A stretch of 64,000 nucleotides of DNA from RPRB01 sp035519675 (GCA_035519675.1 DATIWB010000026.1:1-64000); one strand, 5' to 3'. Positions 8,832-16,865 are shown, numbered from the stretch's first letter. Program-made: numbers and translations. Notes: generated from the sequence alone by a model not told the origin.

Positions 8832-9566
8832 TCAGAGGTCCTTCTCCTCCAGGGCCAGCAGCCGCCGATCCTCGTCCGACACTCCCGCACCGTCGAGCAG
8901 ATCCGGCCGCCGGGCCCGGGTGAGCTGCAGCTGGTGCCAGCGCCGCCACCGCGCGATGCGGGCATGGTCCCCGCCCTGGAGCACCTCGGGGACGGCGACC
9001 CCGCGGAACTCCGCTGGCCGGGTGTAGTGCGGGTACTCGAGCAGCCCCCCCTCGAAGCTCTCCGAGCCGGACGATTCGGCGTTCCCCAGGACGCCGGGGA
9101 GCAGCCGGGCCACCGCATCCACGATGCACAGGGCGGCGAGCTCGCCTCCGGTGAGGACGAAGTCGCCGACCGAGACCTCGGCGTCGACGTACGCCCGCAC
9201 CCGCTCGTCGACGCCCTCGTACCGGCCCGCGACCAGGACGAGATCGGTCGGGCCTGCGGCGAGCGACCGTGCCGTCGCCTGAGTGAAGCGCTCGCCGCGC
9301 GGCGAGGTGAGCAGCACCCGCGCGCCGGGGAGCGCGGCCCGGGCCGACTCGATGGCGGCGACCAGCGGCTCGGGCTTCATCACCATCCCCGCGCCGCCGC
9401 CGTACGGGGCGTCGTCCGTCACCCGGTGCTTTCCCTCGGCGTGCTCGCGGATGTCACGGGGCTCGACCCGCAGCAGTCCCCGGGCGCGGGCCTTCCCGAG
9501 GATGCTCGCCTCGAGGTACCCGGTCACCATCGCCGGGAAGAGGGTGAGGATCTCCGCCTGCCACAT
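8832..9566 (-). CDS. trmD: tRNA (guanine-37-N1) methyltransferase TrmD
   Basis: 244 residues, the family length. TrmD methylates G37 next to the anticodon of tRNAs with GG36-37 and prevents +1 frameshifts. It has a SPOUT knot fold, and the family blocks are visible: YGGGAGMVMKPEPL, LVAGRYEGVDERV and VGDFVLTGGELAAL. It follows rimM by 12 bases and precedes rplS by 77 bases in the conserved rpsP-rimM-trmD-rplS order. Confidence 0.97.
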   Translation of the reverse strand: MWQAEILTLFPAMVTGYLEASILGKARARGLLRVEPRDIREHAEGKHRVTDDAPYGGGAGMVMKPEPLVAAIESARAALPGARVLLTSPRGERFTQATARSLAAGPTDLVLVAGRYEGVDERVRAYVDAEVSVGDFVLTGGELAALCIVDAVARLLPGVLGNAESSGSESFEGGLLEYPHYTRPAEFRGVAVPEVLQGGDHARIARWRRWHQLQLTRARRPDLLDGAGVSDEDRRLLALEEKDL

Positions 9567-9578
9567 GGCCGCTTGTCC

Positions 9579-10097
9579 CTACTCCAGCACCTCCGGAGGG
9601 CGGACGACGAGCACCCCCCCCGGGACGTCGACCTCGGGGACGAATTCGTCGACGAACGGGACGATCAACGGCTCGGGGCCGACGCCCTCGATGACCAGGT
9701 TGGGGACCGGGCCGGTGTTCCAGACCTCCGTCACTCGGCCGAGCGGCGTCCCCTCGGGGGTTCGCGCCTCGAGGCCCACCAGGTCTCCCTGGAACCACTC
9801 GCCCTCGGCAGGTGGGGGAAGGTCCTCGCGGTGGACCAGCACCGTGGCGCCCTTGAAGGCCTCGGCGGCCGAGCGGGAGGTCACGCCCGCGAGACAGACC
9901 AGCGTGGTGTCGGTGGCCCGGCGCGCGCTGGCGACCTCGACGGCGCGCTCCTCGCCCGATCGAAGCCGGAGCACCAGCCGATGCACCAGGGACATCGCCT
10001 CGGACTCGGGATCGAAGGTGCGCACCGCCAGCTCACCCTTGAGCCCGTGCACACGCGCCACGTACCCCACCTCCAGCGTGGGGCGGGGCGGGCTCAT
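9579..10097 (-). CDS. rimM: Ribosome maturation factor RimM
   Basis: 172 residues. RimM helps assemble the head of the 30S subunit through contact with S19. The N-terminal beta-barrel starts with VGYVARVHGLKGELAVRTF, and the PRC-barrel half contains GWFQGDLVGLE-like and VPNLVIEG/IPFVDEFV-like segments. The ATG at 10097 overlaps the khpA stop in an ATGA arrangement, which fixes the start and suggests translational coupling. The same frame is open much further upstream on this strand, but only as a shadow of khpA and rpsP. Confidence 0.95.
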   Translation of the reverse strand: MSPPRPTLEVGYVARVHGLKGELAVRTFDPESEAMSLVHRLVLRLRSGEERAVEVASARRATDTTLVCLAGVTSRSAAEAFKGATVLVHREDLPPPAEGEWFQGDLVGLEARTPEGTPLGRVTEVWNTGPVPNLVIEGVGPEPLIVPFVDEFVPEVDVPGGVLVVRPPEVLE

Positions 10098-10378
10098 CCA
10101 GCCGGCGGAGGTTCGGGAGTGGGAGGGGCGGCGCCCACCCGACGGTCGTCCAGCACCTCCAGCCGCGCCTTCACCCCGCGCCGCTGAGCAGCGATGGCGA
10201 GCAGCGTCCGGATGGCGTTGACGGTCCGCCCGTCGCGACCGATGACCTTGCCCACGTCCTCGGGGGCGACCTTCAGCTCGAACAGCGTACCGCCGTCTGC
10301 CGGCTGGCTCCGCAGCTCGACCTGGTCCGGGCGGTCCACCAGTCCCCGGGCCAGGGACATCAACAGCTCCTCCACCAC
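10094..10378 (-). CDS. khpA: KH-domain RNA-binding protein KhpA (YlqC type)
   Basis: 94 residues, slightly longer than the usual 75-80 because of a Pro-rich C-terminus. The single KH domain carries the RNA-contacting GxxG loop in VGKVIGRDGRTVNAIRTLL. KhpA-type proteins bind many RNAs and often pair with KhpB. The position between rpsP and rimM is the standard one for this gene, 5 bases after rpsP, and its stop overlaps the rimM start. Confidence 0.93.
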   Translation of the reverse strand: MVEELLMSLARGLVDRPDQVELRSQPADGGTLFELKVAPEDVGKVIGRDGRTVNAIRTLLAIAAQRRGVKARLEVLDDRRVGAAPPTPEPPPAG

Positions 10379-10383
10379 CGTCC

Positions 10384-10635
10384 TCAGGCCTTGGGGGTCT
10401 TGCTGGCGCGCTTGATGAGGCCGGCGACGGTCTCCGACGGGGTCGCGCCCGCCTTGAGCCAGTGCTCGAGCCGCTCCTGCTGGAACTCGATCTTCGGGGG
10501 CTCGAGGTTCGGGTCGTACGCTCCGATGGCCTCGATGAACTTCCCGTCCCGCGGGTTGCGCGAGTCGGTGGCAACCACGTGGTAGTACGGCATCTTCTTT
10601 GCGCCCGCGCGAGCGAGCCGAAGCACGACAGCCAT
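10384..10635 (-). CDS. rpsP: 30S ribosomal protein S16
   Basis: 83 residues, the usual size. The N-terminus has VVLRLARAGAKKMPYYHVV and the middle has the AYDPNLEPP motif of S16. It is the first gene of the long leftward operon. A GGAGAGG site lies just before the ATG, and the promoter described at 10663-10691 lies about 30 bases upstream of it. Confidence 0.97.
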   Translation of the reverse strand: MAVVLRLARAGAKKMPYYHVVATDSRNPRDGKFIEAIGAYDPNLEPPKIEFQQERLEHWLKAGATPSETVAGLIKRASKTPKA

Positions 10636-10662
10636 GAATCCTCTCCGTCTTGGGAACGCGCG

Positions 10663-10691
10663 GGATTAGTCGCGGCTCGCCTGCTTGTCAA
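10663..10691 (-). promoter_or_regulatory. Housekeeping-type promoter of the rpsP operon
   Basis: On the minus strand a perfect -35 TTGACA (10691-10686) is followed after exactly 17 bases by TAATCC (10668-10663), four of six matches to the sigma-70 -10 consensus. It points at rpsP, whose ATG begins at 10635, leaving a short leader with a good ribosome site. This is the best promoter match I see in the window. Confidence 0.75.
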
Positions 10692-10714
10692 GAACGGCTC
10701 GGGATGTCGAGTAC

Positions 10715-11248
10715 TTAGGGCGGGGTTTCACGGCGGGCGCGGAACTCGGCCATGAGGATCCAGCTGGCCCCTCCATCCGCAGAGCGCTCGCCGCACCAGC
10801 GGAACGCATCGGCCATGCGGTCCCGGAACGACCAGCGGACCTGGCCGCCGGAGTCGTCCGTCCCGAGCTGGACGATGTCTGGCCCCTCGGCGCGGCCCAG
10901 CTGTCGTCGGTAGAGCTGGCGCATCGGGTCGCTCCACAGGATGTGCCACGCGTCGAGGCCCGGGTCGTAGACGCGGAGCGTGGTTCCGTAGAACTCGAAA
11001 GGAGCGGGCAGCTCGCCGCGGGGAAGTCCGCGCGCCGGGACGATCCACACGTCCTGGATCGCCCTGCCCTCCAGGACCCAGCCGGCGTGCACCTCGCCCC
11101 GGCTGCGGAGGCTGGTGCCGTCGGGCTGGGGGTAACGGACGTCGAGCGACCAGCTGCCCACCAGGAAGGCGTAGAGCTGCAGGCCCCTGGTGCGGTCCTG
11201 GGCGGGACCCGGGGAGCAGAGCGCATCGAGGAACGGTGAGGGGGCCAT
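10715..11248 (-). CDS. Small soluble beta-barrel-like protein (DUF1579-like)
   Basis: 177 residues with no signal peptide or membrane segment. The pattern LYAFLVGSWSLDVRYPQPDG, repeated Trp-containing strands and WSFRDRMADAFRW resemble the lipocalin/nitrobindin-like proteins with a GxW entry strand, but I cannot assign a ligand or a function. The ATG at 11248 follows GGGGAGG at good spacing and comes 20 bases after rlmN on the same strand, so the two are probably co-transcribed. The frame opens further upstream inside rlmN without family-like sequence. Confidence 0.7.
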   Translation of the reverse strand: MAPSPFLDALCSPGPAQDRTRGLQLYAFLVGSWSLDVRYPQPDGTSLRSRGEVHAGWVLEGRAIQDVWIVPARGLPRGELPAPFEFYGTTLRVYDPGLDAWHILWSDPMRQLYRRQLGRAEGPDIVQLGTDDSGGQVRWSFRDRMADAFRWCGERSADGGASWILMAEFRARRETPP

Positions 11249-11268
11249 GGTGCCCTCCCCTTTCGCGC

Positions 11269-12378
11269 TCAGGCGGTCCGGGCGCTTGGCGATTCTTGCG
11301 CTGCGGCGCCTGGGCCCTGGCGGTTGGCGAGCTGGCCACAGGCCGCGGCGATGTCGCGGCCGCGGTTCTCCCGGATGAAGGCCGCGACGTGGCCCCGGGC
11401 GAGGATCTCGCGGAAGGCCTCGGCCCGCTCCTCGCCGGTGGTGAAGAACCCCAGGCCCGGGTTCTCGTTGTAGGGGATGAGGTTCACCTTGGCGGGGACG
11501 TCGCGGAGCAGCTCCACCAGCCGCTCGGCGTCCTCGTCGCTGTCGTTCACTCCCCGGAGGAGCACGTACTCGAAGGTGATGCGCCGCCCCTGTCGCAAGG
11601 GGAACTGCCGGCAGGCCTCCATCAGGGCGGCGATCTTCCACTTCCGGTTCACGGGCATCAGCTCGTCCCGCTGCTGGTCGGTGCTGGCGTTGAGCGAGAT
11701 GGCGAGCTTCACCTCGGTCTCTGCGCCGAGCCGGGCGATCATCGGGACCAGCCCCACGGTGGAGACGGTGATGTGACGGTGCGAGAAGTTCGGCCCGTCC
11801 TCGGACTGGAGGATGTGGAGCGCATCCTTGAGGTTCTCGAAGTTGTGAAGCGGCTCGCCCATCCCCATGAAGACGAGGTTGGTGAGCGGGCGGGTCAGCG
11901 CCAGGCCCTCGTTGCGCGCGACCTCACGGTTGACGGTGTGCACCTGGGAGACGATCTCCGCGGCGGAGAGATTGCGCAGCAGACCGAGGGTTCCGGTCAT
12001 GCAGAACTTGCAGGCCATCGCGCAGCCGACCTGGGTGGAGACGCAGAGGGTCTTCCGGTCGGTGGCCGGCATGTAGACGCTCTCGATGAGCCGGCCGTCC
12101 CGGGCGCGAAAGCGGTACTTGATGGTCCCGTCGGTGCTGCGCTGCTCGAGGTCCTTGGCCAGTGGCTCGAGCGCGCACCGCTCGCGGAGCTTGGCCCGGA
12201 GCGACTTCGAGAGGTCGGTCATCTGGTCGAAGTCGGTGACCCCGCGCTGGTGAATCCACCGGTAGAGCTGCCGCGCGTGGAACGGACGCTCCCCGAGCTC
12301 GTCGACGACCAGGCGCGTCAGCTGCTCGAGCGGGAGGCCCAGGAGGTCGAGCGGGGGGGGCGGCGCGGGGGACGGCAT
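11269..12378 (-). CDS. rlmN: Dual-specificity 23S rRNA/tRNA adenine-C2 methyltransferase RlmN
   Basis: 369 residues, the usual length. This radical-SAM enzyme makes 2-methyladenosine at A2503 of 23S rRNA and A37 of some tRNAs, using a methyl-Cys intermediate. The 4Fe-4S binding CxxxCxxC is seen as CAMACKFC. Other family blocks are the FMGMGEPLHNF glycine loop, AISLNASTDQQRDELMPVNRK and NLIPYNENPG, where the methyl-accepting Cys region follows near the end (AACGQLA). It has its own spacer upstream and diverges from the GNAT gene by 66 bases. Confidence 0.96.
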   Translation of the reverse strand: MPSPAPPPPLDLLGLPLEQLTRLVVDELGERPFHARQLYRWIHQRGVTDFDQMTDLSKSLRAKLRERCALEPLAKDLEQRSTDGTIKYRFRARDGRLIESVYMPATDRKTLCVSTQVGCAMACKFCMTGTLGLLRNLSAAEIVSQVHTVNREVARNEGLALTRPLTNLVFMGMGEPLHNFENLKDALHILQSEDGPNFSHRHITVSTVGLVPMIARLGAETEVKLAISLNASTDQQRDELMPVNRKWKIAALMEACRQFPLRQGRRITFEYVLLRGVNDSDEDAERLVELLRDVPAKVNLIPYNENPGLGFFTTGEERAEAFREILARGHVAAFIRENRGRDIAAACGQLANRQGPGAAAQESPSARTA

Positions 12379-12444
12379 CGCCCGGAGCGTCTAACATGGG
12401 TTCTGCGGAAGCGCCGAAGCCCAGGTTGCTCTGGAAGGTGACCA

Positions 12445-12972
12445 TTGGACTCCACCTTCGATGACTTCGAGGTCTCCTTGCGTGATGGGCGGGTCGTCCA
12501 TGTCCGCGCCGTCGCCGCCACGGACGAGGCAGAGCTGGTGCAGGCCTTCGGCCGGCTGAGCGCGGAGGCGCGCTACCTGCGCTTCATGGGTTCGGTCGGG
12601 GAGCTCGACGTCGAACGATTGCGCAAGGCCTTCGCAGCGTTCCCTGAAGGCGGCATCGGGATCGTGGCAACGGTCCCGGCGGACGACGGCATCGACATCG
12701 TGGGAAGCGCCGTCTACTTCATCGAGCCAGACCGGGCGCGCTGCGAGTTTGCGATCGTCGTCGCCTCCGGATTCGGCGGTGCCGGGCTGGCGACCACGCT
12801 CATGACCGCGCTCATCGACGCCGCGAAGCGGCAAGGGTTGCGCGAGATGGACGGTTTCGTGCTCGCCGTGAACCAGCCGATGCTGCGCCTGGCGAAGCGT
12901 CTGGGGTTCACCATCGAGCCGGACCCCGACGATGCGTCGGTTCGCGTCTGCCGCCTGCGCCTCAAACCCTAG
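12445..12972 (+). CDS. GNAT family N-acetyltransferase (Pat-like)
   Basis: 175 residues. The fold shows the GNAT order: an N-terminal Arg-containing strand, a central AIVVASGFGGAGLATTLMTALIDAAKRQG block that provides the acetyl-CoA pyrophosphate loop, and a C-terminal NQPMLRLAKRLGF typical of protein acetyltransferases related to Pat/AcuA. The loop reads GFGGAGLA instead of the canonical Q/RxxGxG/A. The substrate may be a protein lysine (acyl-CoA synthetases are common targets), but nothing local proves it. The start is TTG, supported by GGAAGGTGA five bases upstream. It is convergent with the amidase gene, with 11 bases between them. Confidence 0.85.
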   Translation: MDSTFDDFEVSLRDGRVVHVRAVAATDEAELVQAFGRLSAEARYLRFMGSVGELDVERLRKAFAAFPEGGIGIVATVPADDGIDIVGSAVYFIEPDRARCEFAIVVASGFGGAGLATTLMTALIDAAKRQGLREMDGFVLAVNQPMLRLAKRLGFTIEPDPDDASVRVCRLRLKP

Positions 12973-12983
12973 GGGGCTTGTTC

Positions 12984-14255
12984 TCACCCCATCCGCGTCT
13001 CGACCCAGCTGGCGACGGCGAGGAGCGCTGCCTCGGCACGGGGCGCACCCACCAGCTGGACGCCGAGCGGGAGCCCCGAGGGTCCGGTGCCCGCGGGCAG
13101 CGAGATGGCCGGCAGGCCGAGCATCGTCACCACGCGGTTGAACACGGGGTCGCCGGTGCTGGCGAGGCCCTCCGGAGCCTCGCCCGGGGCGCTGGGAGTG
13201 AGCAGCACGTCCAGGTCGGCCAGCAGCGTCGCCGCCGCGGCCCCGGCCTGTCCGGCCCGGACCTTCGCCGCCCGGACCTCCTCTGGACGCGCGGCGGCCC
13301 CGCGGTCGAGCAGCCCGGTGAGCTGGGGGCTCAGCCCGCCGCTCGCTCGCAGCGCGCCGAACGAGGAGACCGCCTCCGCCGCCATGATCAGCGCCTGGTC
13401 CTCGGCGAGCAGTGCCTCGTCCGGAAGCGGGTCCACCTCGAGGACGGTGGCCCCGGCCCGGGAGAGCATCGCGGCGACCTCTTCCAGCCGGTGCTGCATC
13501 GCCGCCGTGGCCCGTGCCCACTGAGCGCTCCGCCACAGCCCGATGCGCGGCGGTCGGGGAAGCCCCTGGACCTCGACGGGCGCCCCCAGCGCCGTGAGGA
13601 GCGGCGCGACGTCGGCCACCTCGCGGACCAGGACGCCCAGCGTGTCGAGGGACGGGGCGAACCGGAGCACCCCCTCGAGGGAGAGGAGGCCGTGCGACGG
13701 CTTGAAGCCCACCACGCCGCAGTACGCCGCGGGGCGGATGATGGAGCCGGCGGTCTGCGTCCCGAGCGCCGCGGGGACCATGCAGTCGGCCACCCCGGCG
13801 GCGGACCCGCTCGAGGAGCCACCGGGCGTGTGGGCGGGGTTCCGCGGGTTGCGGGTCGGCCCCGGGGCGAAGAAGGCCAGCTCGGTGGTGACGGTCTTGC
13901 CGAGAATGACGGCGCCGGCAGCGCGCAGGGCGGCCACGCAGGCGGCATCCTTCGCCGGCCGGCGACCGCGGTGGAGCGGGGTCCCGCATTCGGTGGGAGC
14001 GTCGGAGGTGTCGATGATGTCCTTGATGCCCACCGGCAGTCCGTACAGCGGTGGCCTGCCCGGAGCGGCATCGACCGCCCGTGCCGCGGCGAGTGCCTGC
14101 TCGGGGTCGAGCCAGGCCCAGGCCCGGATCCGCGGCTCGTCGCGCGCGATGCGATCGAGGCACGCGCGGACCAGCCGCTCGGAGGTGAGCGCGCCGCGCT
14201 GGAGCAGCGCGATGGCCGCCGCTGCCCCGAGCTCCTCGATCGGTCGCCTGCTCAT
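12984..14255 (-). CDS. Amidase signature family hydrolase
   Basis: 423 residues from the ATG at 14255; a GTG at 14300 would add 15 residues and cannot be excluded. The Ser-cisSer-Lys catalytic triad is visible: Lys in GLPVGIKDIID, the Ser-rich loop GGSSSGSAAGVA, and the nucleophile in GTQTAGSIIRPA. The family includes GatA and aliphatic, aryl and nitrile-pathway amidases. No gatB or gatC is present, and the C-terminal third differs from GatA, so a free-standing amide hydrolase is more likely. The substrate is unknown. Confidence 0.85.
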   Translation of the reverse strand: MSRRPIEELGAAAAIALLQRGALTSERLVRACLDRIARDEPRIRAWAWLDPEQALAAARAVDAAPGRPPLYGLPVGIKDIIDTSDAPTECGTPLHRGRRPAKDAACVAALRAAGAVILGKTVTTELAFFAPGPTRNPRNPAHTPGGSSSGSAAGVADCMVPAALGTQTAGSIIRPAAYCGVVGFKPSHGLLSLEGVLRFAPSLDTLGVLVREVADVAPLLTALGAPVEVQGLPRPPRIGLWRSAQWARATAAMQHRLEEVAAMLSRAGATVLEVDPLPDEALLAEDQALIMAAEAVSSFGALRASGGLSPQLTGLLDRGAAARPEEVRAAKVRAGQAGAAAATLLADLDVLLTPSAPGEAPEGLASTGDPVFNRVVTMLGLPAISLPAGTGPSGLPLGVQLVGAPRAEAALLAVASWVETRMG

Positions 14256-14400
14256 GGCCGGCGCGAGACTAAGGGCAGACGGGAGCCGCGCGCGAGGCAC
14301 ACGGACCCGGCTTGCCCCCCGCCCCCGGGCCTTCCGGTCTTGCAGAAGCCGGGAGACGGGCGGGGCTCCGCTCCGGCTCGCAGGGCGTTGGGTCAGCGGC

Positions 14401-15615
14401 TCAGCGTCGGGCGCGGAAGAATGCCCGCATCCGCGGGGCGACGCGCTCCCGGAACCGCCGGCCGCTGAAGGTCCCGTAGTGCCCTGCGCCCTCCAGCAGG
14501 AGGTGCTCCTTCCGGTCGGCGGGGATGGACGAGAGAAGGCCGTGGGCGGCGAACGTCTGCCCCGGGGCGGTGATGTCGTCCTCCCCGCCCTCGATGGTCA
14601 TCAGCGCGGTCCGGCGGACGGCCTCGAGCCGGACGGGCTTTCCGCGGTGCAGCATCTTCCCTTCCGGCAGGCTGTGCCGGTGGAACACGTGCTGCACGGT
14701 CTCCAGATAGAACTCCGCCGGCAGGTCCATCACCGCGAAGTACTCGTCGTAGAACTTGCGGCGCTTGTCGGCGGACTCGAGCTCGCCCTTCATCACGTCC
14801 TTGAAGAGCCCCACGTGGGCGTCCACGTGCCGGTGGGGATCGAGCGACATGAACGACCACAGCTGCAGGACGCCCGGGTACACCCGCCGTCCCGACCCGG
14901 GGTGGCCGACCGGGACCCGGTGAATCACCATCGCCTCCAGCGACCTCAGCGAGTGCACCCGCGCGAACTGGTTCACCGAGGAAGGATTCACCCGGGTGTC
15001 CACCGGCCCCGAGATGAGCACCATGCTCGCCGGCTGCACCGGGTCGCCCGCCTCGGCGAGCACCGCAGTGGCGATGAGTACCGGCACCGCCGGCTGGCAG
15101 ACCGAGAGGATGTGCACCTCGGGGCCGAGCTCCCGGAGATGGGCGAGGAGGAGGTCCACGTAGTCGGCGAGATCGAACTTCCCCGCCGAGAGCGGCACCA
15201 GGCGCGCGTCCACCCAGTCGGTGATGTACAGGTCGTGGTCCGGCAGCAGCTCCCGCACCGTCTCGCGGAGCAAGGTGGCGTGGTGCCCCGAGAGCGGGGC
15301 GACGATGAGCACCCGTGGGTCATCGCGGGCGACGTCCCGCTCGAAGTGCAGCAGCCGGCAGAACGGCGTCTCGTGGACGAGCTGCTCCCGGACCGAGACC
15401 TCCTGGCCGTCGATGACCGTCGACTCCAGGCCGAAGGACGGCTTGGGGTACTCTGCCGTGGCCCGCTCCAGCAGCTCGGCCGCCGCGGCGAATGCACGCA
15501 CCGGCGGAAGCACCGACACCGGGTTGAACGGGTGGGTCCACGCGGAGCGGAGCATCCACGCCCAGGTGTGAATGGGACGGGCGAACGCTCGGCCGATGTC
15601 GTGGGCGAAGTACAT
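14401..15615 (-). CDS. phaZ: Intracellular PHB/PHA depolymerase PhaZ
   Basis: 404 residues, the usual length for intracellular poly(3-hydroxybutyrate) depolymerases of the Ralstonia PhaZa1 type, which use Cys instead of Ser as nucleophile. That Cys is seen at about C173 in HILSVCQPAVPVL. The C-terminal catalytic His lies in LLLEGAGHYGTFSGRRFRERVAP, and a family Asp lies in MTIEGGEDDITAPGQT. It mobilises stored polymer granules in the cytoplasm. It diverges from phaR, and the 104-base spacer carries a PhaR-like operator half-site, so coordinate control is likely. Confidence 0.93.
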   Translation of the reverse strand: MYFAHDIGRAFARPIHTWAWMLRSAWTHPFNPVSVLPPVRAFAAAAELLERATAEYPKPSFGLESTVIDGQEVSVREQLVHETPFCRLLHFERDVARDDPRVLIVAPLSGHHATLLRETVRELLPDHDLYITDWVDARLVPLSAGKFDLADYVDLLLAHLRELGPEVHILSVCQPAVPVLIATAVLAEAGDPVQPASMVLISGPVDTRVNPSSVNQFARVHSLRSLEAMVIHRVPVGHPGSGRRVYPGVLQLWSFMSLDPHRHVDAHVGLFKDVMKGELESADKRRKFYDEYFAVMDLPAEFYLETVQHVFHRHSLPEGKMLHRGKPVRLEAVRRTALMTIEGGEDDITAPGQTFAAHGLLSSIPADRKEHLLLEGAGHYGTFSGRRFRERVAPRMRAFFRARR

Positions 15616-15674
15616 TGATTCGAGAATCTATTGACCCCCCGCCTGCCGGTCCAGCGTTTGTTCTCCGGCCTACA

Positions 15675-15689
15675 TTTGCTGCAGGCGCA
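15675..15689. promoter_or_regulatory. Probable PhaR operator between phaZ and phaR
   Basis: TTTGCTGCAGGCGCA shares the TTGCTGCA half with the two strong copies at 16221 and 16397; the second half, GCGCA, is a weaker match to GCAA. PhaR proteins of other bacteria bind TGC-rich inverted repeats and commonly repress their own gene. The site lies 31 bases before the phaR start. Confidence 0.45.
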
Positions 15690-15719
15690 CACCGCCAACA
15701 CCCTGATAGGACTCCTCCG

Positions 15720-16205
15720 ATGCTGGTGAAGAAGTACGGGAACCGCCGCCTCTACGACACCGAGCAGAGCCGCTACGTCCGGCTGGACGAGATTGCCGAG
15801 CGGATTCGCGCCGGGGCGGACGTGCAGGTGGTGGACGCCAAGAGCGGTGCGGACCTGACCGCGCCCACCCTGGCCCAGATCATCTTCGAGGACCGCAACG
15901 CGGCCCGGCTCCTCCCGGTTCCGTTGCTGCTGCAGCTGATCCGCATGGGAGAGGAGCCGCTGGCCGACTTCCTGGGTCGCTACGTGAGCTGGGCGCTGGA
16001 GATGTACCTGCAGGCAAGGAGCGGCCTGGGCAGCCTCTACAACCCCTTCGGCGGGCTCCGGCCGTTCCCCACCCCGGCGCCGCAGGAGCGGGCCCGCCCG
16101 CCCGCGACGGCCGTCCCGGGGGCCCCCGACGAGCTGGGGGAGCTCCGCCGGGAGGTGGCCGCCCTCCGCCGCAGCCTCAAGGCGCGACCGAAGCGGCGGC
16201 GGTAG
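15720..16205 (+). CDS. phaR: PHA synthesis repressor PhaR
   Basis: 161 residues. The start is set by the invariant N-terminal block LVKKYGNRRLYDTEQSRYV, which is the DNA- and PHA-binding domain; earlier in-frame codons give unrelated sequence. Residues 60-105 (LTAPTLAQIIFEDRNAARLL, then LLLQLIRMGEEPL) are the PHB accumulation regulatory domain. The C-terminus is Pro-rich and then basic and coiled. PhaR represses phasin and its own gene in the absence of polymer and is released when it binds nascent granules. Its presumed operators lie at 15675, 16221 and 16397. Confidence 0.95.
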   Translation: MLVKKYGNRRLYDTEQSRYVRLDEIAERIRAGADVQVVDAKSGADLTAPTLAQIIFEDRNAARLLPVPLLLQLIRMGEEPLADFLGRYVSWALEMYLQARSGLGSLYNPFGGLRPFPTPAPQERARPPATAVPGAPDELGELRREVAALRRSLKARPKRRR

Positions 16206-16220
16206 CAGCGCTCCGTCGCA

Positions 16221-16250
16221 TTGCTGCATTGCAACAACCGGGGCTTGACT
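16221..16250 (+). promoter_or_regulatory. Upstream copy of PhaR-type operator plus -35 element
   Basis: TTGCTGCATTGCAACAA (16221-16237) contains the inverted pair TTGC-N6-GCAA. A TTGACT -35 element (16245-16250) starts exactly 24 bases after the operator start. No good -10 is seen 17 bases on (GACAGG). A ribosome site GGAGGAG and an ATG (16306) follow 85 bases after the operator start. The block is a degenerate duplicate of the one at 16397. Confidence 0.6.
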
Positions 16251-16305
16251 CCTCGGCGCCAGGGTGCGACAGGACCTGTGACCGGGCTACCCCGGAGGAG
16301 ACCAC

Positions 16306-16482
16306 ATGCCTCGAAAGAACGGCTCAGGACAGGCCCGGCGAGCGCCGGCGGGAAGCCACCGGCCCGCGGCGGAAAGCCCCGCGCCGACAGCTCGTTTTGC
16401 TGCACCGCAACAAAAGGCGCTTGACTCCCTTTCGGCCGGTGTTACACGAGAAGGGAACCCGGATTCTCGGGAGGAGACAACC
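16306..16482 (+). other. Leader reading frame in frame with the phasin (possible N-terminal extension or phasin remnant)
   Basis: An ATG with its own GGAGGAG site, 5 bases away, opens a frame of 59 codons that runs without a stop through the second operator and promoter into the phasin start at 16483. Its first 27 residues are Arg/Ala/Pro-rich; the rest is simply the operator/promoter DNA read as protein. It could yield a 149-residue long form of the phasin, be a regulatory leader, or be the remains of a collapsed tandem phasin duplication. I favour the last because the control cassettes match so closely in length and order. Confidence 0.4.
16397..16448 (+). promoter_or_regulatory. Phasin promoter with overlapping PhaR-type operator
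   Basis: TTGCTGCACCGCAACAA (16397-16413, TTGC-N6-GCAA) is followed at the same 24-base offset by TTGACT (16421-16426), a 16-base spacer and TACACG (16443-16448). A GGAGGAGA ribosome site precedes the phasin ATG at 16483. The layout fits a repressible phasin promoter. Confidence 0.65.
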
Positions 16483-16755
16483 ATGGACCAGAAGACCGTC
16501 TTTACGCAGATGCAGCAGTTCGGCAGCGAGTGGCTCAAGCTGATGGCCGAGTCCACCAGCCGCTTCACCGCGGCGCTGGCCGAGGTGGAGAAGTTCGAGA
16601 AGCAGGGCGTCTCGCAGGCCGTCTCGGCGGTCGACGAGGCCGGCCGGGTGGCCAAGGAGGCCATCAACGCCGGCGAGCAGATCAGCGCGCAGTGGCGCAA
16701 GGCGATGAACGAGTACGCCCAGCGCACGCTCGACCTGATCACCCCGAAGAACTAG
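16483..16755 (+). CDS. phaP: Phasin (PHA granule-associated protein)
   Basis: 90 residues, short for a phasin (commonly 110-190). It is an all-alpha amphipathic sequence: MQQFGSEWLKLMAESTSRF, then FTAALAEVEKFEKQG, then helices with WRKAMNEYAQRTLDLI, as in the phasin_2 family. Phasins coat polyhydroxyalkanoate granules and limit their size. The start at 16483 is supported by the GGGAGGAGACAACC ribosome site. A perfect stem-loop with a T-tract ends the transcript 20 bases downstream, so the gene is probably monocistronic. See also the in-frame leader from 16306. Confidence 0.8.
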   Translation: MDQKTVFTQMQQFGSEWLKLMAESTSRFTAALAEVEKFEKQGVSQAVSAVDEAGRVAKEAINAGEQISAQWRKAMNEYAQRTLDLITPKN

Positions 16756-16774
16756 GTCACAGCCGTTGACACCC

Positions 16775-16826
16775 CGGCGGGTCCCCTGGCGTCATCGACG
16801 CCCGAGGTCGACCCGCCGTTTTTTTT
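16775..16826 (+). terminator. Rho-independent terminator after the phasin gene
   Basis: Perfect 9-base arms CGGCGGGTC (16775-16783) and GACCCGCCG (16810-16818) enclose a second perfect hairpin, GGCGTC/GACGCC with a 3-base loop (16788-16802). Eight Ts follow at 16819-16826. This is the strongest intrinsic terminator in the window and separates phasin from the CoA-transferase-phaC operon. Confidence 0.88.
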
Positions 16827-16865
16827 GGTCGATCCTCGGGCGGGTTTCCGGGAAGGGGGTCGTGG

